A stretch of 64,000 nucleotides of DNA from Candidatus Galacturonatibacter soehngenii (lineage in GTDB: Bacteria > Bacillota > Clostridia > Lachnospirales > Lachnospiraceae), in assembly GCF_008830185.1 (NCBI RefSeq), contig NZ_WAGX01000008.1, forward strand, positions 62,001 to 126,000. Reading direction: 5' to 3'. The notes below the pieces were generated by a model. It was given only the letters and a program-made list of their open reading frames with translations, did no database searches and was not told the origin of the DNA. Made by a program: the position numbers and the translations under genes. The stretch's first letter is position 1; every line of letters starts with the position of its first letter. Shown here in pieces: positions 55,486-62,176 of this stretch.

Positions 55486-56166
55486 ATGGAATCTTGGAAA
55501 AATGGTGTTAAAACACCATTTTTCTGGGACACCAATAAAGTGCCACATATACTATTATCTGGTATTACTGGTGGTGGGAAAACTGTACTTGCACAAATGA
55601 TCGTAAATCAACTTTTGTCTGAACATAAGTCTATCAGTATTTGTGATTTTAAAGCAGGTGGAGATTGGGATAGTATTATTTCCAACTATGCGGAATACAA
55701 GGATTGTGATGAATTGTTAGAAACTTTTTATAATTCTTTTTTAGAAACGATAGAGCAAAGAACTAAATCAGAACAGTATCTTATTTTTGATGAATTTAGT
55801 AGCTACGCATTAAGTAAAGACAATAAAGAATTTAAGGAATTGATGGCAAAAATAAGTCACATTTCATTTATGGGAAGAAGTTTTGGTTATAAATTGTTTT
55901 TTATATCACAACAGTTTAATAGTAAAGTTTTAGATACCGCAATTCGAGAACAATTTGGGATAAAGATGTACATGGGTTCAACTATTTCAACAGAAAGTGC
56001 AACTATGTTATTTCCTAACTGCGAGATCGATAAAAGTATTCATCTTCCAAAATGTTGTGGTTATATTTCTATGCCCGAGAAAGAAATGGATATTATTCAA
56101 ATTCCATTTTTGAATGAACCAGAAAAATTAAAACAATTGTTGATTGCAAAGGGATTGATATATTGA
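55486..56166 (+). CDS. Small FtsK/SpoIIIE-like ATPase
   Basis: The 226-residue protein is a bare motor domain: Walker A GITGGGKT (26-33), D-F-K-A-G-G-D-W-D, Walker B YLIFDEF (98-104), a Gln sensor (FFISQQFN) and later hydrophobic strands. The FtsK/HerA branch pumps DNA; in Tn916 (Orf21) and actinomycete elements such proteins move element DNA. It lacks the membrane and gamma domains. The alternative start ATG 55462 overlaps the previous gene. It lies 175 bp upstream of rep, with the origin hairpin between. A role in transfer or in segregation of replicated DNA is plausible. Confidence 0.8.
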   Translation: MESWKNGVKTPFFWDTNKVPHILLSGITGGGKTVLAQMIVNQLLSEHKSISICDFKAGGDWDSIISNYAEYKDCDELLETFYNSFLETIEQRTKSEQYLIFDEFSSYALSKDNKEFKELMAKISHISFMGRSFGYKLFFISQQFNSKVLDTAIREQFGIKMYMGSTISTESATMLFPNCEIDKSIHLPKCCGYISMPEKEMDIIQIPFLNEPEKLKQLLIAKGLIY

Positions 56167-56174
56167 TAGTGTTT

Positions 56175-56220
56175 TGTCAAAGGGTGGGCGGTGGCGAAGC
56201 CATAAGCCTGCTCTTTGACA
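56175..56220 (+). repeat. Hairpin adjacent to the putative replication origin
   Basis: tgtcaaag (56175-56182) pairs with ctttgaca (56213-56220), with tggc/gcca nested inside. It overlaps the first bases of the nonanucleotide stem by two bases, so the two structures are alternatives. Confidence 0.5.
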
Positions 56221-56255
56221 TAAGTGAGTGGCTAGTATTACCCACTCACTTATGT
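56218..56255. other. Putative CRESS-type replication origin (stem-loop with TAGTATTAC)
   Basis: A perfect 14-bp stem (56218-56231 with 56242-56255) carries a 10-base loop, CTAGTATTAC (56232-56241). The loop contains TAGTATTAC (56233-56241), which fits the NANTATTAC nonanucleotide nicked by Rep in circoviruses and related ssDNA viruses. It is 87 bp upstream of the rep start. Rep would nick between T and AC. Confidence 0.8.
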
Positions 56256-56341
56256 GATTGTAATTTGGTTCAGTAATTGGTGAAAATACTGGAATATAAA
56301 GTCACATTGGATTTGTAACTGTAGAAAGGGGTGTGATTAAA

Positions 56342-57433
56342 ATGGCATTTTCCCTGAATACAAGAGGGCGATGTTGGTTTGGAACTATTCATGTTACAAA
56401 TATGGAAAATGCAGGACTAAAAAAAGAGGAGTATGAGAATCCAGAATATCTTGCAGATAAATTTATAGAATTATGGGAAACTAGTGGAAAAGGAAGAAAA
56501 GCAGGTGTTGTGGTATGTGTTTCTTTGGATGGTTGCTATCATGCCCATATAGCTTGCTATGGTAATACAACGACATTGAAAAAAGTGTCAGATGTTTTAT
56601 TTAAGACTCATATAGAACCGCAATTGGGGGGGAAAGATTCTTTGAAATCATATCTGCTAAAAGAAGGTAAATATGAGGAAAAGGGAGAACAAGTATTATG
56701 TGTAAAGGGGATAGATGTAATACAAGATAATCAAGGGAAAAGAAATGATCTTGATGAAATTGAGGAATTATTAAATGATGGATTGACGCCAGAAGATATT
56801 TTTGATACTTCATTTCGGTATCGAAAATATGAGAAAATGATAAAATCCGCATATATTGGTAGACGTATAAAGGAAACTCCTTTAATAAAAGAAGTAAATA
56901 ATGAATGGCATGTTGGAAATTCGGGCAGTGGAAAGACATATTATTATTATCAATTATGTGAGAAGTATTCACCAGAAAAAGTTTATATGACTACAGATTT
57001 TGAAAACGGTGGTTTTGATTTCTATATTGAGCAAGGTGCACCACCAATTATATTTCTCGATGAATTTAAAGGCAATATGAGGTATGGACAGTTATTAACT
57101 ATTCTGGACAAGTACAGCAGGACACAAACACATTGTAGATATACTAATACATATAATTTGTGGACAACTTGCATTATTACATCAATATTTCCACCAGATG
57201 AGGTATATTCTTCTATGGTTGAAAATGAGAAAAGAGATCGGGATAAAATAGATCAGCTTTTAAGAAGATTAGATGTAATTGTATATCATTATAAAAAAGA
57301 TGGAGAATATAAATCTTTTTCAATACCTGCAAGTGAATATATAGATTATAATAATTTGAAGCAACGAGCGTTAGAAAATATAGATGGATTTGTAGAAGTT
57401 GATAATTTGGATGGTATTTCTTTTAATGATTAG
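56342..57433 (+). CDS. rep: CRESS-type replication initiator (HUH endonuclease plus superfamily 3 helicase)
   Basis: The 363-residue protein has all expected Rep motifs. Endonuclease: motif I CWFGTIHVTN (11-20), HUH motif CYHAHIACYG (His67, His69), and motif III with catalytic Tyr104 and Lys107 in SYLLKEGKY. Helicase: Walker A GNSGSGKT (192-199), Walker B IIFLDE (236-241), and motif C CIITS (277-281) followed by PPDE. The D-E-F-K-G, L-L-x-I-L-D-x-Y and TS-x2-PP spacing is strikingly circovirus-like. CRESS Reps nick an origin hairpin and unwind DNA for rolling-circle replication. The matching hairpin is just upstream. ATG 56342 follows AAAGGGGTG by eight bases. Confidence 0.88.
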   Translation: MAFSLNTRGRCWFGTIHVTNMENAGLKKEEYENPEYLADKFIELWETSGKGRKAGVVVCVSLDGCYHAHIACYGNTTTLKKVSDVLFKTHIEPQLGGKDSLKSYLLKEGKYEEKGEQVLCVKGIDVIQDNQGKRNDLDEIEELLNDGLTPEDIFDTSFRYRKYEKMIKSAYIGRRIKETPLIKEVNNEWHVGNSGSGKTYYYYQLCEKYSPEKVYMTTDFENGGFDFYIEQGAPPIIFLDEFKGNMRYGQLLTILDKYSRTQTHCRYTNTYNLWTTCIITSIFPPDEVYSSMVENEKRDRDKIDQLLRRLDVIVYHYKKDGEYKSFSIPASEYIDYNNLKQRALENIDGFVEVDNLDGISFND

Positions 57434-57459
57434 TATCACGTTAGTGAAGGAGTGTCTTT

Positions 57460-57657
57460 ATGGCAAAAGAAGTTCCTATATGGGAAAAATCAAACCTTAC
57501 GTTAGAAGAAGCATCCGCATATTTTGGTATAGGTATTAACAAATTAAGAGAATTGACTAACGATAAAAATTGTCGTTTCGTGATCTGGTGTGGTAGCAAG
57601 AGATTGATAAAACGTAAGATGTTTGATGAATATTTAGAAAAGACGTACTCAATATAA
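57460..57657 (+). CDS. xis: Excisionase (Xis), Tn916-like
   Basis: The 65-residue protein has a winged-helix/MerR-type excisionase fold: L-T-L-E-E-A-S-A-Y-F-G-I-G-I-N-K-L-R-E-L as recognition region and a basic C-terminal wing (GSKRLIKRKMFDEYLE). Such proteins bend DNA at element ends and direct Int to excise. It is 26 bp after rep and upstream of int, the usual xis-int order. AAGGAG precedes the ATG. Confidence 0.88.
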   Translation: MAKEVPIWEKSNLTLEEASAYFGIGINKLRELTNDKNCRFVIWCGSKRLIKRKMFDEYLEKTYSI

Positions 57658-57689
57658 TTACTTAGTGATGTTATGTTGATGTGGACAAT

Positions 57690-57732
57690 GAGAACACGCT
57701 TGAGTTATAATGTGCTTAAGCGTGTTCTCTTT
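57690..57732 (+). terminator. Hairpin between xis and int
   Basis: A perfect 12-bp stem (gagaacacgctt 57690-57701, aagcgtgttctc 57718-57729) is followed by TTTA. It may attenuate int expression. The left-arm sequence gagaacacg also occurs at the element's left end (51790-51798). Confidence 0.6.
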
Positions 57733-57755
57733 ATCGTTATGAAAGGGGAATTATC

Positions 57756-59006
57756 ATGGCAGTAGAGAGACGAAAAGATAATAAAAATAGAGTTTTGAAG
57801 GAAGGAGAATACCAGAGAGCAAACGGAAGCTTTGAATACAAGTGGAGAGATAAAAAAGGAAAACGACATTCTGTTTATGCTAAGACACTTGATGAATTAC
57901 GAGAAATGCAAATTGATGTATTAAGGGATGTTTTAGACGGTATTAGGGCAGACAAGAACGATATTACAATCAATGACTTATATTATCGTTGGATGCAGTT
58001 GAAAAGGGGCTTGAAACATAACACTTTTCAGAATTACAAATATATGTATACTCAATTTGTTGAACTGGATTTTGGAGAAATGAAAGTTGCAGATTTAAAG
58101 AGGTCAGATGTTAGGGCTTTTTATAATCATCTTTCAGATTCACAGCATTTGAAGACAGCAACTATAGACAACATACATACAGTTCTTCATCAAGTATTAG
58201 AGTTAGGCGTTGAAGATGATTACCTTCGTTACAATCCATCAGATAATGCACTAAAGGAATTGAAAAAAGCACATAATAATGATTCAGACAAAAGAAGAGC
58301 TTTAACAGTTCCAGAGCAGGATTTATTTGAAAATTTTCTAAGTGATCAAGGACAGTATCATAGATGGTATCCGATATTTACAGTTCTTTTGTGGACGGGT
58401 ATGCGTGTGGGAGAAATTACTGGCTTACGTTGGTGTGATATAGACTTGGAAGATGAAACAATTAGCGTTAATCATACTCTTGTTTATTATGATAAGGGTG
58501 GAGAAGAAAGATGCGGTTTTTCAATCAATACACCAAAGACAAAAGCAGGAGAAAGATCAATTCCTATATTACCAAAAGTAAAAGAAGCGTTTTTGATGGA
58601 AAAGGAATACCAGAAAGAATGTGGACTAGATTGTAATGCAGTAGTTGATGGATATACAGATTTTATCTTTATCAATCGTTTTGGTGGTGTTCAGCATCAA
58701 GGAACACTTAATAAGGCACTCAGAAGAATTATTCGTGATTGTAATTATGAGGTGCTTGATAAAGGTGAAAAAGAGGCAATAACACTTCCTAGATTTAGCA
58801 ATCATTCACTTAGACATACGTTTACGACCAGAATGTGTGAAGCGGGGGTTAATATTAAGGCTATGCAGGATATTTTAGGTCATGCAGATGCAGAAACGAC
58901 CATGGACATATATGCAGAGGCAACAAAGGACTTAAAGAAAGCAGAATTAATTAACTTTGAAGCATATTTCAACACGCAAAAGAAAGCTCAAATTGGTACA
59001 GAATAA
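57756..59006 (+). CDS. int: Tyrosine-type integrase, Tn916 family
   Basis: The 416-residue recombinase has an N-terminal AP2-like arm-binding domain (about 1-60), a core-binding helical domain (about 65-170) and the catalytic domain with Arg in G-M-R-V-G-E (about 217), Lys in T-P-K-T-K-A-G-E-R, H-S-L-R-H (about 350-354), L-G-H and the nucleophile Tyr in M-D-I-Y-A (about 386). It should exchange strands between the lysS attB and the element attP. Three 11-bp-pitch TTACGAC repeats begin four bases after its stop and are probably its arm sites. GAAAGGGG precedes the ATG. Confidence 0.93.
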   Translation: MAVERRKDNKNRVLKEGEYQRANGSFEYKWRDKKGKRHSVYAKTLDELREMQIDVLRDVLDGIRADKNDITINDLYYRWMQLKRGLKHNTFQNYKYMYTQFVELDFGEMKVADLKRSDVRAFYNHLSDSQHLKTATIDNIHTVLHQVLELGVEDDYLRYNPSDNALKELKKAHNNDSDKRRALTVPEQDLFENFLSDQGQYHRWYPIFTVLLWTGMRVGEITGLRWCDIDLEDETISVNHTLVYYDKGGEERCGFSINTPKTKAGERSIPILPKVKEAFLMEKEYQKECGLDCNAVVDGYTDFIFINRFGGVQHQGTLNKALRRIIRDCNYEVLDKGEKEAITLPRFSNHSLRHTFTTRMCEAGVNIKAMQDILGHADAETTMDIYAEATKDLKKAELINFEAYFNTQKKAQIGTE

Positions 59007-59009
59007 AGC

Positions 59010-59038
59010 TTACGACCATCTTACGACAGATATACGAC
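59010..59038 (+). repeat. Right-end integrase arm-type repeats
   Basis: TTACGAC at 59010-59016 and 59021-59027 and ATACGAC at 59032-59038 have an 11-bp pitch, matching the two copies at the left end. Confidence 0.68.
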
Positions 59039-59142
59039 TACTTATAAATAGTTGTGAAGATTTATAAAATAATGGCAAATAAAGAATATCCTAAAATAGG
59101 GATGCGAAGAGTTACAGAGACATATAAATTAATCGGTATGAT

Positions 59143-59156
59143 TTCCCAACGATGAA
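59143..59156. repeat. attR, 14-bp core
   Basis: TTCCCAACGATGAA, identical to attL at 51689-51702. Confidence 0.85.
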
Positions 59157-59172
59157 ATCTGTAAAAGAGTAA
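59143..59172 (+). pseudogene. Displaced native 3' end of lysS
   Basis: In frame the bases encode F-P-T-M-K-S-V-K-E-stop, the natural LysS ending. They were separated from the rest of lysS by insertion of the element. Confidence 0.82.
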
Positions 59173-59308
59173 ATGTGCATTTGTTTACAAAAAAACGTAG
59201 TCATATTTATGTCAGAAATTACATGATGTGTAAAAGCTTTAGCAATTTAGAATATGAATGAAGATGAGTTATATCTTGAATCAAGGAGCAACTTAAGACG
59301 AGACCGTT

Positions 59309-59353
59309 AAGACATTCGTGTCTAGTAGAAATACTAGTTCGGATGTCTTTTTT
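59309..59353 (+). terminator. Former lysS terminator, beyond the element
   Basis: A long stem (aagacattcg, ctagta, GAAA tetraloop, tactag, cggatgtctt) spanning 59309-59349 leads into six T. Confidence 0.82.
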
Positions 59354-59467
59354 CAATCCACAGAAGCAAATAGAAATGCCATAGGGAGAAGTAATCATAC
59401 TGGAGTTAGATAAAGTTTGTGAGTAAAGAGATATGTTGAAGTAGGCTAAATAATGGAAAAGGTTGAT

Positions 59468-59575
59468 ATGAATGAGGTGGATTTACTATTTCTAAAACTA
59501 CTGAATAAATACTCGTTGAAACTATTCTTATTAGGGAATATAATATTATTAGTGTATTGCTTTTTATATGGATGA
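59468..59575 (+). CDS. Doubtful short frame, hydrophobic 35-residue peptide
   Basis: ATG 59468 follows AAAGG by five bases and opens 35 codons; the peptide has a hydrophobic segment (LFLLGNIILLVYCFLYG) that could span the membrane. It sits between the lysS terminator and the helicase gene. Only the ribosome site and hydrophobicity support it. Confidence 0.2.
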   Translation: MNEVDLLFLKLLNKYSLKLFLLGNIILLVYCFLYG

Positions 59576-59679
59576 TTATATGAACTTTACAGTATTAGCT
59601 GTAGAAACAAAAAAAATGAAATTTACTCAGTGTTGAGTAGCGATTTAAAATAGAGAAAACAAAGAAAAGAGACTAAATT

Positions 59680-61266
59680 ATGTTTAAAATCATTAAGGGC
59701 GATTTTAAAAAAAGTGAATATAGTAATGAAGAATATTTGGACAACTGGCCGATGCTGTACATTCTTGAGAATGGAAAAAAAGCATATATTGGTGAGTCGA
59801 ATCATGTGAAAACCAGAATGGTACAGCATGCTACAAATGAAGAAAAAAGAATCTTTGATAAGGTTCATTTCATCTACTCCAAGATGTTCAACCAGTCGGT
59901 AACTTTTGACTATGAATCTAAGTTGATTCAGTATATTGTGGCAGATGATTTGTTTGAAGTTACTAATAAAAATGCTGGTATCGCGGATAAACAGTATTAT
60001 CAGAAAAAAGAGTACGATGAGAAATTTGAAGCACTATGGAGAAAATTGCAGAGGGAGAAGTTAGTAAAACGTTCCCTTGAGGAAATAGAGAATTCTGATC
60101 TATTCAAATACTCTCCATACAAAGAGTTGAATGATGGACAAAGAAAAGCGGTTGAGGATATTCTTATCAAGATAAAAGACGGTTCTGTCAATCGTGTAGT
60201 AGTTAATGGTATGCCTGGTAGTGGTAAGACGGTTGTAGCAGTCTATTTGATGAAGTATTTGGCAGATTGCGAAGAATTCACAGAAAAACAAATTGGTTTT
60301 GTAGTACCGCAGACATCGCTTAGAAAGACTATGAAGCACATTTTTAAGAGCATATATGGATTGTCTCCAACGCAAGTGCTTTCACCTGCGGATGTTACAA
60401 AGAAGAAATACGATATTTTACTTGTAGATGAGGCACATAGGCTTCATCAATACAAGAATATATCTTATATGGGGATTTTTAAAAAGAAATGTGAACAGCT
60501 TGGACTTACAACAGAGGCGGATGAACTCGATTGGGTACTTAAACAGTCGAATTGTACAGTTTTATTCTATGATAGTATGCAGGTTGTTGGACCATCAGGA
60601 ATAGATTATGAGCGCTTTGATAAAAAGATGGAAGATGCGTTTAGGAATCGAATGATAGCGTATTTTACGCTGCGTACACAGATGCGTGTGCGAGGTGGAA
60701 ATGATTACATAGATTTTGTAAAAGATATGCTTGCTGGATCTTGCACTAATAAATATAAGTCTGATAAATACGATTTAAAGTTGTATTCTGATTTCTCGAA
60801 ATTTGAGAAGGATATGTATAAAAAAGAGTCAGGATATGGTTTGTCTCGAATGCTTGCTGGTTATGCATGGGAATGGATTAGTAAAAAAGATCAGACAAAG
60901 AAAGACATTGAGATTCAAGGCATAAAGAGAATGTGGAACCACTGTACCGAAGGTTGGGTTCATACGCCAGAGGCACTTGATGAAGTTGGATGTATTCATT
61001 CTATTCAGGGATATGATCTTAATTATGCCTTTGTAATCCTTGGAAATGATATCGGGTATGATAAGGAGACTAGCCAGATTTTTGTGCGTCCAGAATGCTA
61101 CTTTGATAAAAACGGGAAACGTACAGCGACTTATAAGGAGTTACTGGAGTATATTACAAACGTATATTACGTTTTGATGACGCGAGGAATAAGAGGAACA
61201 TATCTGTATGTATGTGATGTTGATTTGAGAGAATACTTAAGTCAGTACATTGAAATGGAGAAGTAA
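59680..61266 (+). CDS. GIY-YIG/DUF2075 helicase-like protein, candidate defence factor
   Basis: The 528-residue protein combines an N-terminal GIY-YIG-like nuclease domain (about 20-90, M-L-Y-I-L-E-N-G then Y-I-G-E-S-N-H-V-K-T-R) with a DUF2075 superfamily 1 helicase/ATPase: Walker A GMPGSGKT (177-184), Walker B ILLVDEAHR (246-254) and late motifs IHSIQGYDLNYAFVILG and Y-V-L-M-T-R-G (motif VI-like). Such fusions occur in accessory and defence regions. Its stop codon is one base before the mazG start, indicating a functional pair. It lies outside the att-bounded element but in the same variable stretch between lysS and flgM. Defence is inference. Confidence 0.78.
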   Translation: MFKIIKGDFKKSEYSNEEYLDNWPMLYILENGKKAYIGESNHVKTRMVQHATNEEKRIFDKVHFIYSKMFNQSVTFDYESKLIQYIVADDLFEVTNKNAGIADKQYYQKKEYDEKFEALWRKLQREKLVKRSLEEIENSDLFKYSPYKELNDGQRKAVEDILIKIKDGSVNRVVVNGMPGSGKTVVAVYLMKYLADCEEFTEKQIGFVVPQTSLRKTMKHIFKSIYGLSPTQVLSPADVTKKKYDILLVDEAHRLHQYKNISYMGIFKKKCEQLGLTTEADELDWVLKQSNCTVLFYDSMQVVGPSGIDYERFDKKMEDAFRNRMIAYFTLRTQMRVRGGNDYIDFVKDMLAGSCTNKYKSDKYDLKLYSDFSKFEKDMYKKESGYGLSRMLAGYAWEWISKKDQTKKDIEIQGIKRMWNHCTEGWVHTPEALDEVGCIHSIQGYDLNYAFVILGNDIGYDKETSQIFVRPECYFDKNGKRTATYKELLEYITNVYYVLMTRGIRGTYLYVCDVDLREYLSQYIEMEK

Positions 61267-61267
61267 A

Positions 61268-61600
61268 ATGACAGAAGAGACGATAAAGCAAATTTTAAAA
61301 TTCAGAGATGATAGGGATTGGAAGCAATTTCACAATCCAAAGGATTTGGCAATATCTATTTCTCTTGAAGCCTCAGAACTTCTTGAGGTATTCCAGTGGA
61401 GTGGAGAAGACGTTTCTAACGAAGGAAAGCAGGAAAGAATCAAAGAGGAGCTAGCAGATGTTGTGAACTACTGTGTTCTTATGGCAGATGCATGTGGGCT
61501 TGACTTGGACGTAATTGTTCAAGAGAAAATTAGAGAGAATAATGGGAAGTATCCAGTAGAAAAAGCAAAAGGAAAAAGTGATAAATACAACAAGCTTTAG
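61268..61600 (+). CDS. MazG-like nucleotide pyrophosphohydrolase
   Basis: The 110-residue protein has the MazG metal-binding helices: S-L-E-A-S-E-L-L-E-V-F-Q-W (E-x2-E) and K-E-E-L-A-D-V-V-N-Y (E-x2-D), in the four-helix fold typical of short MazG/dCTPase-like enzymes. They hydrolyse nucleoside triphosphates to monophosphates. ATG 61268 has GGAG seven bases upstream inside the helicase gene; TTG 61250 is a worse choice. Tight coupling suggests joint action with the helicase, perhaps removal of modified or alarm nucleotides. Confidence 0.85.
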   Translation: MTEETIKQILKFRDDRDWKQFHNPKDLAISISLEASELLEVFQWSGEDVSNEGKQERIKEELADVVNYCVLMADACGLDLDVIVQEKIRENNGKYPVEKAKGKSDKYNKL

Positions 61601-61670
61601 GAAGAATACCTGAAGTGGGAGTTTAATTATCAAACGGTAATCTAGAAAACAAAATAATAATAAGATCATT

Positions 61671-61708
61671 AAGGCGTATGAGATACAATCATTTCATACG
61701 CCTTTATA
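61671..61708 (+). terminator. Terminator after mazG
   Basis: An 11-bp stem (aaggcgtatga 61671-61681, tcatacgcctt 61694-61704) is followed by a short T-rich stretch. Confidence 0.65.
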
Positions 61709-61774
61709 CCTGCCAATTTTAAAGTTTTCAAAATCTTATTTGAGAAAATGCTCCAATCGATTTTTAAAAAGTAC

Positions 61775-61801
61775 TAAAGTATTAGCTTGAAAAGCCGATA
61801 A
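61775..61801 (+). promoter_or_regulatory. Sigma-28 (SigD/FliA) promoter of the flgM operon
   Basis: TAAA (61775-61778), a 15-bp spacer and GCCGATAA (61794-61801) match the sigma-28 consensus exactly. The start codon of flgM is 41 bp downstream. Confidence 0.88.
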
Positions 61802-61842
61802 ATAAGTTAAGAATTAGTTGAAGAGTAGAAAGGAGTGTTAAC

Positions 61843-62121
61843 ATGAGAATAGAATCCTATCATAAAATAAATAAATTATATACTTCCGATAAAACAAGTG
61901 GAGTGAAGCAAAATACAGTTTCAAGTAAAAATGATAAATTAGAAATTTCCCAGACTGCTCTTGATTATCAGATAGCAAAGAAAGCAGTATCAGAAATAGA
62001 AGATGTACGTGAAGAATTAGTAAGCAAAGTTAAGAACAAAATTGATTCAAAAAATTACAATGTGACTGCAGATGAATTTGCAAGCAAAGTAATTGATAGT
62101 TATAACAAATTAATGTTCTAG
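61843..62121 (+). CDS. flgM: Anti-sigma-28 factor FlgM
   Basis: The 92-residue protein has the FlgM pattern: a polar, unfolded N-terminal half, then K-L-E-I-S-Q-T-A-L (about 34-42) and the sigma-binding C-terminal part E-D-V-R-E-E-L-V with N-Y-N-V-T-A-D-E-F-A-S-K-V-I. FlgM holds sigma-28 inactive until the hook is complete. The sigma-28 promoter in front gives the usual feedback loop. AAAGGAG precedes the start. Confidence 0.9.
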   Translation: MRIESYHKINKLYTSDKTSGVKQNTVSSKNDKLEISQTALDYQIAKKAVSEIEDVREELVSKVKNKIDSKNYNVTADEFASKVIDSYNKLMF

Positions 62122-62176
62122 CAATTTAAACAGTAAGATACATCGATAATTTGAGAAGCAGAAAAGAGGAAATCAA

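Larger units (their letters stand above)
51689..59156. mobile_element. Integrated CRESS-Rep element (about 7.45 kb) in lysS
   Basis: Bounded by 14-bp direct repeats in the lysS end, this insert carries, in order: two arm repeats, AIPR gene, reverse-strand RHH-repeat gene, small 88-residue gene, membrane 193-residue gene, FtsK-like ATPase, hairpin origin, circovirus-like rep, xis, int and three arm repeats. No relaxase of the usual conjugative type and no type IV secretion genes are present, so it is an integrative replicon rather than a complete classical ICE. The int gene points toward the right end, as in Tn916. The displaced lysS tail beyond attR shows the polarity of insertion. Confidence 0.88.
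59007..59679 (+). other. Element right end, lysS tail and gene-poor gap
   Basis: This 673-base stretch contains the arm repeats, attR, the displaced lysS 3' end, the former lysS terminator (59309-59353), one doubtful 35-codon frame at 59468-59575 and the small palindrome tactca/tgagta at 59624-59639 just before the helicase gene. Nothing else is recognisable. Confidence 0.7.
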
